Below, one piece after another: positions 1 to 8,777 of a DNA stretch of 64,000 nucleotides. Location: assembly GCF_023205095.1 (NCBI RefSeq), contig NZ_CP046242.1, positions 609,001 through 673,000 of the forward strand, given 5' to 3'. Numbering within the stretch: the first letter of the stretch is position 1; every line of letters starts with the position of its first letter. The DNA comes from Bizionia sp. M204. Its GTDB lineage: Bacteria; Bacteroidota; Bacteroidia; Flavobacteriales; Flavobacteriaceae. The translations under genes and the position numbers were made by a program. The notes beneath the pieces were generated by a model. The model made no database searches, was not told the DNA's origin, and worked only from the letters and a program-made list of their open reading frames with translations.

Positions 1-282
1 TAAGGAATAGCGTGCGTACTTTTTTATGAGTCGCAAGATTTTCCGAACACTTTTTTTGATATAGAAATAACTTGTAGTATTAATGGTTGAAAACTGCAAA
101 TCGATTTCGTTTTTAACAGATTCTATATAACCCGTTTCATCATGAGACTCAAATAACAAATAGGTGAGCAACTCCTTATTTTCTTTTTTAAATTTAGACA
201 AGCGCAGCACCAATTCCATTAAATCTTTATCGGATTTATGCTGTAACTCTTTTTTTATGGTAATTACGGAAACGGCTTTCAT
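1..282 (-). CDS. conserved hypothetical protein, 3' end cut by window edge
   Basis: An open frame of 94 codons starts at an ATG (base 282) with MKAVSVITIKKELQHKSDKD and runs off the window at base 1 without a stop. The visible part is rich in Lys, Leu and Glu, looks helical and soluble, and has no signal peptide or membrane segment. I do not recognise the family. The gap to the next gene upstream (DoxX, same strand) is about 110 bp, so co-transcription is possible but not shown. The start is the first Met of the frame and follows an AT-rich stretch with no clear ribosome-binding site, which is normal in Bacteroidota. Confidence 0.6.
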   Translation of the reverse strand, partial: MKAVSVITIKKELQHKSDKDLMELVLRLSKFKKENKELLTYLLFESHDETGYIESVKNEIDLQFSTINTTSYFYIKKSVRKILRLIKKYARYSL

Positions 283-395
283 ATTTATTTCTCGTCAACC
301 TTAATACATATAGGCATGGACGGGAATTTTTTAGTTTAATTAAATCAAATCAACCCCTTAAAATGAGGAATCGTTTTATATTGTAAGGGTCAGAA

Positions 396-773
396 TTAGC
401 GTTTATCTAAAGCGTACTTTCCAGGTCCTGCTAAAAATATCACTAGAAATCCAACAAGGTATAAAAGTGCTTTTTCTTTGGTGCCAAAATCATCTTCCCA
501 ATGCACAATAAATGCCGCAACAAACATGGTAATGGCTGCCGGTAGCGCCGCTAATTTGGTTTTAAAACCAATGATAATGAGGATAGGAGCAACTACTTCT
601 CCAATAAGGGCTAATATTAATGATAATGTTGGTCCAACTCCAATAGGGTCGCCAAACTCAATAGGACTTGTAAATAAACGTTCAATTTTAGGAATTCCAT
701 GAACAAGCATCATTCCAGAGAGTCCAACTCTTAAAATAGCTAAAGCTAAATCGTTGTAATTTTTTGTCAGCAT
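396..773 (-). CDS. DoxX family membrane protein
   Basis: This 125-residue protein has four hydrophobic segments, at about residues 8-26, 47-68, 73-90 and 102-118. It has the typical DoxX opening: an N-terminal helix with LRVGLSGMMLVHGIPKI, and a conserved G-E pair in the second helix (LIGEVVAPILIIIG). DoxX/SURF4-like proteins are small inner-membrane proteins, often linked to redox or sulfur metabolism, but the exact role of flavobacterial members is unknown. Length fits the family. The gene stands alone; the E1 dehydrogenase upstream on the same strand is separated from it by a strong terminator at 852-887. Confidence 0.85.
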   Translation of the reverse strand: MLTKNYNDLALAILRVGLSGMMLVHGIPKIERLFTSPIEFGDPIGVGPTLSLILALIGEVVAPILIIIGFKTKLAALPAAITMFVAAFIVHWEDDFGTKEKALLYLVGFLVIFLAGPGKYALDKR

Positions 774-851
774 AGGGTCGTTTTTTTTCTGAAGCCAATA
801 TAAATAAAAAGCATCATTGTTTTAGTTAGAGCATAAATATAATAAAAACAA

Positions 852-887
852 AAAGACCTGATTGTTAATTTAAACAATCAGGTCTTT
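852..887 (-). terminator. Rho-independent terminator after the E1 gene
   Basis: A perfect 15-bp inverted repeat (arms 852-866 and 873-887, inner sequence cctgattgtt / aacaatcagg) encloses a 6-nt AT loop. On the minus strand it is followed by a T-rich run (rc of 841-851). It lies 25 bp past the stop codon of the E1 gene, so it should end that transcript. Confidence 0.85.
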
Positions 888-911
888 AAAATTACTTTTA
901 AATATTGCGAC

Positions 912-3323
912 TTATCTCAATTTTGGAAAATCGGTAGGATTTGATTCATGCATGACGTTGTAAACCGCTTCAAAAACATCTTCAACAGACGGTTTAGAGA
1001 AGTAATCACCATCCGTTCCATAAGCTGGTCTGTGTGCTTTGGCAGTTAATGTTTCTGGCTTACTATCTAAATGTTTATAGGCGTTCTGTGTATTTAAAAC
1101 TTCATTTAATATATATGCAGAGGCACCTCCAGGAACATCTTCATCAATAACCATTAAACGATTTGTTTTTGCCACACTCTTAACAATATCATGATTTAAA
1201 TCGAAAGGCAATAGAGATTGTACATCAATAATTTCGGCATTAATACCTACTTCTTGCAATTCTTTAGCAGCTTGCTCAATCACCCGAAGTGTTGAACCAT
1301 AAGACACTAACGTAATATCATTACCTTCCCGAATGGTTTCTACAACACCTAATGGTGTTTTAAATTCACCAATATTGGTTGGCATTTTTTCTTTTAAACG
1401 GTATCCATTTAAGCATTCTACAATTAAAGCAGGTTCATCACCTTCTAATAATGTATTATAAAAACCAGCAGCTTTGGTCATGTTTCTTGGAACGAGTACA
1501 TGAATCCCACGAATTAAATGAATAACACCACCCATTTGTGAACCTGAATGCCAAATACCTTCCAGTCTGTGACCACGTGTTCTAATAATTACAGGCGCTT
1601 TTTGACGACCTTTAGTTCGGTAATGTAAACTTGCTAAATCATCACTCATAATTTGCAAGGCGTACAGAATATAATCCAAATATTGAATTTCAGCAATGGG
1701 ACGTAAACCACGCATGGCCATACCAATTCCTTGCCCCAAAATAGTGGCTTCGCGAATCCCAACATCGGAAACCCGTAATTCACCATATTTTTCTTGCATA
1801 CCCTCCAAACCTTGGTTAACATCGCCAATATGTCCAGCGTCTTCACCAAAAATAAGCGCTTCAGGGTATTTGCTAAAAATGGCATCAAAGTTATCACGAA
1901 TTACTAAACGTGCATCTACTTCTTCACTAGAATCGTCATAAGTGGGTTTCACTTCCTGAACTATCAATGCCGATTTATCAGAATGTGAATATAAATGTGA
2001 ACTGTATTTTGGTTGAACCTCCGCTATATAGCTATTAATCCACGCGGCTAATTCATTTTTAGTTTCTGATGTTTCATTTACAACATAACGCAATGCTTTG
2101 CGTGCTGTAGATAAAACATCTTTACGAATGGGCTCTGAATTATCAGCTAAATCATTTTTAAGCTTTTCAATAAACACTTTATTAGAACTAGCTGCAGCAA
2201 CTTTTTCTAGTAAAGCAACGAGTTCAATCTTCTCATTTTTTAAAGGTTGTGTAAAAGCGGTCCAAGCGGCTTTTTTACCGTCGCGAACTTGCTTTTTAAT
2301 GGTTTTTTCAACAGCGGATAAATCCTCATCCGTGGCAATACCATTGGCAATAATCCATTCGCGAAGCTTGGAATTACAATCGCGTTCTACTTCCCAAGCC
2401 AAACGCTCTTCATTTTTATAGCGCTCATGCGAACCAGACGTTGAATGCCCTTGAGGTTGTGTTAATTCCTGAACGTGTATTAAAACAGGCACATGTTCTT
2501 CACGTGCAATTTTAGACGCTTTTTGGTAGGTTTCAATTAAGGCTGGATAATCCCAACCAATAACACGCAAAATTTCATATCCCTTTTGGTCATTTTCACG
2601 TTGGAAACCTTTTAAGATTTCTGATATATTTTCTTTAGTTGTTTGATGTTTAGCATGAACCGAAATACCGTATTCATCATCCCAAACACTCATTACCATT
2701 GGTACTTGTAAAACACCAGCAGCATTAATAGTTTCAAAAAACAACCCTTCACTTGTACTGGCATTTCCAATGGTTCCCCATGCTACTTCATTTCCTTCGT
2801 TTGAAAAGTTAGTGGTATCAATACCTTTTACATGTCTGTAAATTTTTGATGCTTGTGCTAATCCTAATAAGCGTGGCATTTGCCCAGCCGTAGGCGAAAT
2901 ATCTGAACTTGAATTTTTTTGTTCTAGCAAATTTTTCCAATTTCCATGTTCATCCAAACTCTGCGTAGAAAAATGACCACCCATTTGGCGTCCTGCAGAC
3001 ATTGGTTCTTCTTTTAAATCCGTATTAGCATACAGTCCAGCAAAAAACTGCTCGATATTTAGTTTGCCAATAGCCATCATAAAGGTTTGATCACGATAAT
3101 ATCCTGAACGAAAATCGCCATTTTTGAATGCCTTTGCCATGGCTAATTGTGGTACTTCTTTACCATCGCCAAAAATTCCAAATTTTGCTTTACCAGAAAG
3201 CACTTCACGACGACCTAATAAACTACACTCGCGAGAGGTAACAGCTAGGTGATAATCGTTTAAAACTTCGGCTTTAAAATCTTCAAAAGAAAGGTCTTTG
3301 TTTACTTCAGGATTTGCTTTCAT
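912..3323 (-). CDS. 2-oxoacid dehydrogenase E1 component, fused alpha and beta subunits
   Basis: The protein (803 aa from the chosen start) joins the E1-alpha thiamine-diphosphate domain (about residues 20-400) to the E1-beta transketolase-like domain (about 460-800). It is the decarboxylating subunit of a 2-oxoacid dehydrogenase complex, probably branched-chain or pyruvate type. The alpha half shows GNASTSEGLFFETINAAG and a conserved SAGRQMGGHFS segment; the beta half shows FGEDAG, IREATILGQGIGMA and MVIDEDVPGGASAYI. The frame is open back to a GTG at 3371, but a -7 box TACCTTTG (rc of 3343-3350) lies inside that extension and a TTG lies 20 nt further upstream, so ATG 3323 is the start. E2 and E3 genes are not nearby. 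Confidence 0.9.
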   Translation of the reverse strand: MKANPEVNKDLSFEDFKAEVLNDYHLAVTSRECSLLGRREVLSGKAKFGIFGDGKEVPQLAMAKAFKNGDFRSGYYRDQTFMMAIGKLNIEQFFAGLYANTDLKEEPMSAGRQMGGHFSTQSLDEHGNWKNLLEQKNSSSDISPTAGQMPRLLGLAQASKIYRHVKGIDTTNFSNEGNEVAWGTIGNASTSEGLFFETINAAGVLQVPMVMSVWDDEYGISVHAKHQTTKENISEILKGFQRENDQKGYEILRVIGWDYPALIETYQKASKIAREEHVPVLIHVQELTQPQGHSTSGSHERYKNEERLAWEVERDCNSKLREWIIANGIATDEDLSAVEKTIKKQVRDGKKAAWTAFTQPLKNEKIELVALLEKVAAASSNKVFIEKLKNDLADNSEPIRKDVLSTARKALRYVVNETSETKNELAAWINSYIAEVQPKYSSHLYSHSDKSALIVQEVKPTYDDSSEEVDARLVIRDNFDAIFSKYPEALIFGEDAGHIGDVNQGLEGMQEKYGELRVSDVGIREATILGQGIGMAMRGLRPIAEIQYLDYILYALQIMSDDLASLHYRTKGRQKAPVIIRTRGHRLEGIWHSGSQMGGVIHLIRGIHVLVPRNMTKAAGFYNTLLEGDEPALIVECLNGYRLKEKMPTNIGEFKTPLGVVETIREGNDITLVSYGSTLRVIEQAAKELQEVGINAEIIDVQSLLPFDLNHDIVKSVAKTNRLMVIDEDVPGGASAYILNEVLNTQNAYKHLDSKPETLTAKAHRPAYGTDGDYFSKPSVEDVFEAVYNVMHESNPTDFPKLR

Positions 3324-3341
3324 ACGTGAATAGGTGTTTTT

Positions 3342-3373
3342 GCAAAGGTAATTATTATAAGTAAGATTCACAA
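3342..3373 (-). promoter_or_regulatory. promoter of the E1 gene
   Basis: On the minus strand TTG (3373-3371) is followed after 20 nt by TACCTTTGC (3350-3342), matching the Bacteroidetes sigma-ABfr pattern TTG-N17-23-TAnnTTTG. The expected transcription start is only about 12-15 nt before ATG 3323. Confidence 0.7.
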
Positions 3374-3508
3374 CGGGAAATACTGTTATAAAAATGCATG
3401 ATTATAAGAAAATAGCCTGTTTTTCTATTAAATTAATAATAAAATGATGATTTTAAGGATTCTGTTGCAGATAGTGTAGTGAATGAGAAGATGCTACGTT
3501 ATATATAA

Positions 3509-6346
3509 TTAATACCAACGTCTCGTAAATAATCCTAACAGGGTTTTAAAATCTAAAGTCACAATAAATCTAATTTTCTCGGCATATTGTGGTTGGGCAA
3601 CTTCCCATCCTAAATTGGAATACACCGGAAAATAGAGTTCAAAATAATCTTCAATTAAACTCACACGTACACCTGTATCATAAACAAATTCGGCACCATC
3701 ATTATGGTTTTTCACGAAACCAACATCACCATAAGCCATGATGTATTTCCAAATAGTCATACTGCCATTTAAGGTGGTAATCCATTGGTTGGCAAAACTA
3801 GGTTCTAATTGCGATTTAAAACCGCCTTCCGCAATTATAAGTTGCTGGCTGAATAGCCCATCGCTTTCAGAGCGTCCGTAATAGTTGTAGTCGAATAAAT
3901 AATCGGTTGGTCTATCCAGAGCAAAGCTGAAGTAATCAGAATCATTGTAGGTCTTATTATAAAGAAACACACCAGCAAAGAAGCGTAAATTATATTGACG
4001 GTTGTTTTTTGAAAGCTTTCTATACTCATAATTCAGCGCTACTTTTCCGAATTTTTCCGAAAACTGCGTGTCCGCAAACCATGAGGAGTAGTTCACCAAA
4101 TCTTTGTCAATATGATTATAACGCAAATTAAGAACACCATAATTAGGCTGATTGGTTTCAGAAGTCAGTAAAGCAGTAGGATCCGAATCCCTATTAATAT
4201 CCACATAGCGTAAGTTTAAATAGTGGCGCTTGTTGGAACGTAGGTTGCTTTTATCACGAAACGATAATTGAACGGCAGGTGTAAACTTCCGTACAAACAA
4301 ACCATCTGCATAACTGGAATAACTGGCGCCAACACCATAATTAATGTTGAATAATGGTGAGGAATCATCAATATACTGAATGTAGTTTAGCGTAATAGAA
4401 CCCGTAAGGGATTGTGATTTTAAACCATATTGTGGTGCTACTTTATAATAGAAATTTTTGCGTAACACTGTTTTATTGTAAGCTTTAACACCTAAAACAA
4501 TACCATCATAAATATTATTAAATTCCACAATGGGCATGAGAAAAATCTGGTTGTAATCAGGATCTTCAATATCTTTAATTAACCGAACTTGTAATGGCCT
4601 GTTAAATAGTGCTTTTGTGAGCGTCTTGGTATTGTTACGCATATTAAATTCTGGAACAACTTGGTCATGATTTAAAACAACCTTCGTGGTTTCTGTATCA
4701 GGAATCGTTACCGTTAGCGAATCTTTAATACTACCTAACCAAATTTTTGAGGTCACCGTTTTATCGGTGAACGAGAATAAGGTGATTGGCACATTAATAT
4801 TGCTTTTATTTTTAATAGTTACCCGAATGGAGTCGTTTTCGCGAACGGCTTTGGAAATGGTGTAATCAATATATTTTTTTGAGTGAATGTAATCGGTAAA
4901 AAACCAGTCTAAATCTTTATCAGTTTTCGATTTTAAAAAATGCTCAAAACTTTCGGTGGTTACTTCTTTATATTTATTAGTGTTTAGAAATTCGGTTAGG
5001 GTAGAATCTACCGTGTTGTTTCCTAAATAATCATTAACATACTTTAAACCAACGCCAGCTTTATACTTATTGGCTATGTTTTCATTAAATTTTATTAGCG
5101 AATCTTTTGCCATGCTTAATGGCTGATCAATATTTTGGCGCGCCATATGCATATATAGAAAACTATATTGTGCATTGAAATCCAATTGCATAGCATGAAA
5201 TGACTTGATACCCCAAATATTAGAAAGCGTTCCAGCTAATTTCATATCTGGATAATTCTCATCCACATATTTCATTAAATAGTAGGTTTGAATCCCATCT
5301 ATTAACCATTGGTCCGTTCGTGGATTAATTAGTAGTATATTTTCTAAATAATTACGAAGTCCTGTTTTTAATATTTTTAATTCATACTGAAAGTGATCAG
5401 GGAAAGGTCTGATGAAACTCGGCAATAAATTCAATCCATAAATAGGACTTTTACGATAATCAATATCCGTAATCAATAAACGTTCATGTGGATATTCGCC
5501 TAAATTAGTGGTTAAAAACTGAACTATTTTGTCCGTAACCAATGCTTTATTCATGACACTTAGATTCTCATCATCTACATTGGAAACAATGGTGAACTGA
5601 TCTGTTTCTATCTCACGATATAAAGACAGTTTGTTTAAAAACAACTTGGAATTAACACGATTTTTCCCTGAAAACACAACCGTTTGTGTGTCCTTTACAT
5701 GGAAATAATCAATTTTATCTAATTCAGATTCTAGATAATAACCTAATGGACAGGTAACTTCTAGTCGGATATCTGAGGCCGGCACAAACATATCATCTAA
5801 ATCTTTATGACTGCTATATTGCCAATCACCATTATAAATAGCTGGCGTAACATACCAATACCGAAGATTATAGTCGCCAAAGGAACTCACCCCATATCGT
5901 GTAAACTTGTCATTGGGTACTTGAACAATATAATTTAATTGAATGGTGTATGAATTGTGTGGAAGTAAGGGGTTTTCTAATTCCACCTTAACAACATCAA
6001 TATGCTCTTTAACACGATCAAAACGTAATTCTTTATTATTTTGATGGATGGATGTTATTACAGAATACCCACGATCTTCATTTTTTGCAAAGTGAAACTC
6101 CGTTTTAAACTCTTCAGAAAAACGTTTTGCTAAAGGCGTACTTTTTGTTGCAAAACTGTTGCTCCAATCGTTTAAATAAATGGTTTGAAGTGTATCATTA
6201 GTTTTATTAAAATAGGTAATAGATTGCGCAATGCGTATCTGATTTTTTTCCACATCAAACGTCGCTTTAATATTCATGGCATTTTGTCCAAATGCTAGAA
6301 TACTAAATGAAAAAAAGATGCTCGTTAATAGATATCGAATGCTCAA
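3509..6346 (-). CDS. M1-peptidase-like protein with C-terminal outer-membrane barrel; catalytic motif lost
   Basis: 945 aa. Residues 1-20 form a signal peptide ending AFGQ. Residues 25-500 look like a gluzincin M1 aminopeptidase fold: beta-rich N-terminal domain, then a helical domain with DQWLIDGIQTYY (346-357), equivalent to the family's N-E-WL-x-EG-x-ATY. The expected zinc site HExxH is absent: the matching place reads TGLRNYLEN (328-336), and the distal zinc Glu is Asp (350). From about 600 the sequence alternates like a beta-barrel and ends with the aromatic pair WY, typical of outer-membrane proteins. So this is probably a non-enzymatic surface protein. The TTG start overlaps the stop of the upstream gene (TTGA), suggesting translational coupling. 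Confidence 0.75.
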   Translation of the reverse strand: MSIRYLLTSIFFSFSILAFGQNAMNIKATFDVEKNQIRIAQSITYFNKTNDTLQTIYLNDWSNSFATKSTPLAKRFSEEFKTEFHFAKNEDRGYSVITSIHQNNKELRFDRVKEHIDVVKVELENPLLPHNSYTIQLNYIVQVPNDKFTRYGVSSFGDYNLRYWYVTPAIYNGDWQYSSHKDLDDMFVPASDIRLEVTCPLGYYLESELDKIDYFHVKDTQTVVFSGKNRVNSKLFLNKLSLYREIETDQFTIVSNVDDENLSVMNKALVTDKIVQFLTTNLGEYPHERLLITDIDYRKSPIYGLNLLPSFIRPFPDHFQYELKILKTGLRNYLENILLINPRTDQWLIDGIQTYYLMKYVDENYPDMKLAGTLSNIWGIKSFHAMQLDFNAQYSFLYMHMARQNIDQPLSMAKDSLIKFNENIANKYKAGVGLKYVNDYLGNNTVDSTLTEFLNTNKYKEVTTESFEHFLKSKTDKDLDWFFTDYIHSKKYIDYTISKAVRENDSIRVTIKNKSNINVPITLFSFTDKTVTSKIWLGSIKDSLTVTIPDTETTKVVLNHDQVVPEFNMRNNTKTLTKALFNRPLQVRLIKDIEDPDYNQIFLMPIVEFNNIYDGIVLGVKAYNKTVLRKNFYYKVAPQYGLKSQSLTGSITLNYIQYIDDSSPLFNINYGVGASYSSYADGLFVRKFTPAVQLSFRDKSNLRSNKRHYLNLRYVDINRDSDPTALLTSETNQPNYGVLNLRYNHIDKDLVNYSSWFADTQFSEKFGKVALNYEYRKLSKNNRQYNLRFFAGVFLYNKTYNDSDYFSFALDRPTDYLFDYNYYGRSESDGLFSQQLIIAEGGFKSQLEPSFANQWITTLNGSMTIWKYIMAYGDVGFVKNHNDGAEFVYDTGVRVSLIEDYFELYFPVYSNLGWEVAQPQYAEKIRFIVTLDFKTLLGLFTRRWY

Positions 6347-7626
6347 TGTGTTTTAATAAACTTTAAAGGTTCAACTTGTGTGTTGTTGGCTACAATATAA
6401 TAGATGCCAGCAGATAAATTTGTTAAGGTTACGTTATAAGTATACGCAGTTTTAACTGGGATGGTTTTTACGTGTTGTCCTAATGTGTTGTAGATTTTTA
6501 AATAGTTCGTTCCTTGAGGAAGCGTATTAACTTTTAAGGTTAAGGTATTTTGTATGTAGTTTGGACCAACAATTTCAATTGGCTTGCTTATAGAAGTTGA
6601 AAATTCTGGGATTGATAAGGTGGCATTCGTAGAAATTTTTAGGGTTACTGGTAAGTGATCACTAAAGTAATAAAGTGCTTCACGAATGCTAACGGAAAAC
6701 TTGGCTCCTGCACATTCTGAATCAATTATAGATTTATTATAGCAAGGTACATTACCATTATTACCATAAACTTGATAACTGTTAGGACTGTAATACAAAT
6801 CTGAATTGGTTATCATATTTTCCGAAGTCATGATAAAATCAAAACGATCATCAAATCCGCCATTTGAACCGCCAAAACCCGTTTGGGTTCTAGTAGATTG
6901 TGTAAATACATTGACATAATTGGTGTTATTATGCCAACTTCCCATGCTATTTGCAGGATCTACAAAAGTGATTGGGTTTGTGGTGTCAATTAATTCCTGA
7001 AAAGCAGGTTCTGAACTGGTATATACATTAAAATCGCCCGCCAATAGGACATTACTATTGGTTGGTAACCCACCTAAATAGGTTGTTAAATCGTTAACCA
7101 TTTGCAGCCTGGAAACTTGATTTTGGGTTCCGTTAGATGCTTTTAAATGACAAACTATGGCATCCAAATAGAGTGGGTTGGTGTCTTGGTTAACCGTATT
7201 TAGTTTTAAGCGATAGTGATTAAAATCTCTGTAAATAGTAGGTACAATTGTTTGGCTCTCTAAAGTGAATTTAGAACCATCATAATAAATCAGGTTTTGT
7301 AAATCGTTTTGGTTCCCAATAGTATCATCAGAGGTATTGGTTTGAAATGTTGCCATCTCAAAATCATTGTTAATTCTCTCTTGAATCATTTGTAAAATAC
7401 TATTTGCCCCAAACTCATTGTTGAGTTCACAAACCATAAAAATATCAGGACGATAATCATCCAAAATCACTTCTAAATGAGCAATTCTATTTGGCACAGC
7501 ATTTTCTGAAGGAAAGTTCAGGATATTGTAAAACATCACATTAAAAGATGCTTGAGAATATATTCCTGTAAAATTTAAGATACCGAAAAGCACCAAAAAG
7601 AATCCTTTGTTTTTTATGTAGGCCAA
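6343..7626 (-). CDS. secreted endonuclease/exonuclease/phosphatase-family protein with T9SS sorting domain
   Basis: 427 aa with a signal peptide (residues 1-25, ending GIYSQ). Residues 27-330 form an EEP-type metal-dependent hydrolase: VMFYNILNFPS near the N-terminus, PDIFMVCELNNEFG (metal-binding Glu), LLAGDFNVY (catalytic GDFN) and SDHLPVTL (the terminal SDH motif). The last 75 residues (LKIYNTLGQHVKT ... LSAGIYYIVANN ... KFIKTH) are a type A C-terminal domain for type IX secretion, so the enzyme is probably exported or surface-attached. No ATG exists before the signal peptide; TTG 7626 is used. It starts 12 nt after the LOG-family gene and overlaps the next gene by 4 nt, making a three-gene operon. 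Confidence 0.88.
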   Translation of the reverse strand: MAYIKNKGFFLVLFGILNFTGIYSQASFNVMFYNILNFPSENAVPNRIAHLEVILDDYRPDIFMVCELNNEFGANSILQMIQERINNDFEMATFQTNTSDDTIGNQNDLQNLIYYDGSKFTLESQTIVPTIYRDFNHYRLKLNTVNQDTNPLYLDAIVCHLKASNGTQNQVSRLQMVNDLTTYLGGLPTNSNVLLAGDFNVYTSSEPAFQELIDTTNPITFVDPANSMGSWHNNTNYVNVFTQSTRTQTGFGGSNGGFDDRFDFIMTSENMITNSDLYYSPNSYQVYGNNGNVPCYNKSIIDSECAGAKFSVSIREALYYFSDHLPVTLKISTNATLSIPEFSTSISKPIEIVGPNYIQNTLTLKVNTLPQGTNYLKIYNTLGQHVKTIPVKTAYTYNVTLTNLSAGIYYIVANNTQVEPLKFIKTH

Positions 7627-7638
7627 TATGAGACGTTT

Positions 7639-8328
7639 TTAGAAGTTAGGCGACAATTCAGATTCTTTATAGAAACTGTCTAGAATTGGAATAACTTCAT
7701 CAGCCGTATCAACGAGGTGAATTAAATCTAAATCATGGGCACTTACATTGGCAAAACCATCTAAAACGGTCGCTTTAATCCAATCCAATAATCCGGACCA
7801 AAAATCAGTTCCAACTAAAATAATGGGGAATTTTTCAATTTTATTTGTTTGAATTAGGGTAATGGCTTCAAATAATTCATCTAAAGTTCCAAAGCCACCA
7901 GGCATTACCACAAAACCTTGTGAATATTTTACAAACATGACTTTCCGCACGAAGAAATAATCGAAATCTAAACTTTTATCAGAATCAATATATGGATTGT
8001 CATGTTGCTCAAACGGTAAATCAATATTTAAACCAACCGATGTTCCACCTGCAATATGAGCACCTTTATTTCCAGCTTCCATAATTCCAGGTCCACCACC
8101 AGTTATAACACCATAGCCATGTTCTACTATTTTGCAAGCTACTTCTTCAGCTAGTTTATAGTATTTATGGTCTGGTTTGGTACGAGCAGAACCAAAAATA
8201 GAAACACAAGGACCTATTTTACTTAATTTTTCATAGCCATTCACGAATTCACCCATGATTTTAAAAATAGCCCAGGAATCGTTTGTTTTTACTTCATTCC
8301 AACGTTTGTGGTGTTGTTCTTTTCTCAT
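7639..8328 (-). CDS. LOG/TIGR00730 family Rossmann-fold protein
   Basis: 229 aa, the usual length. It has the family signature GGGPGIMEAGN (about residues 77-87) and PGGFGTLDELFEA (about 142-154), the nucleotide-monophosphate and active-site motifs of the lysine-decarboxylase-like/LOG family. Characterised members are cytokinin riboside 5'-monophosphate phosphoribohydrolases or nucleotide 5'-monophosphate nucleosidases; the substrate here is not known. Cytoplasmic, no signal peptide. It is the first gene of a likely three-gene operon, and a candidate -7 box TAAATTTG lies about 60 nt upstream. Confidence 0.88.
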   Translation of the reverse strand: MRKEQHHKRWNEVKTNDSWAIFKIMGEFVNGYEKLSKIGPCVSIFGSARTKPDHKYYKLAEEVACKIVEHGYGVITGGGPGIMEAGNKGAHIAGGTSVGLNIDLPFEQHDNPYIDSDKSLDFDYFFVRKVMFVKYSQGFVVMPGGFGTLDELFEAITLIQTNKIEKFPIILVGTDFWSGLLDWIKATVLDGFANVSAHDLDLIHLVDTADEVIPILDSFYKESELSPNF

Positions 8329-8391
8329 TCTTATTATAATTTTTTTCTAATGTTTTATTATTGAAATACTTGGGAAATGTAAATCCAAAAG

Positions 8392-8399
8392 CAAATTTA
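8392..8399 (-). promoter_or_regulatory. candidate -7 element for the LOG-family gene
   Basis: TAAATTTG on the minus strand fits TAnnTTTG and would give a leader of about 55-60 nt. No clear TTG lies 19-21 nt upstream, so support is moderate. Confidence 0.4.
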
Positions 8400-8500
8400 A
8401 GAGAAATAAGCACATTAATCATGCTTTATTTAAATCATTTCGATTTCCGGCTCCTAACTGATTTCTAATTAATATTTAAATTTTTGAGGTTAATGCATAA

Positions 8501-8529
8501 AAAAGACAAACCAAAATGATTCGTCTTTT
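8501..8529 (-). terminator. terminator after the small membrane protein gene
   Basis: Arms aaaagac (8501-8507) and gtctttt (8523-8529) enclose a 15-nt loop, with T residues following on the minus strand. It lies 24 bp past the stop of the small gene at 8553. Confidence 0.5.
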
Positions 8530-8552
8530 AAAAATAGTTTAAATCTTTAATT

Positions 8553-8747
<195 letters not shown>

Positions 8748-8777
8748 CTACTAAACTACTAAATAAATTTGAGATGT

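Noticed and set aside
7626..7641. Fusion of the LOG protein with the EEP protein by read-through
   Set aside because: The stop is in frame, but the downstream protein starts with a full signal peptide, so they are separate genes.
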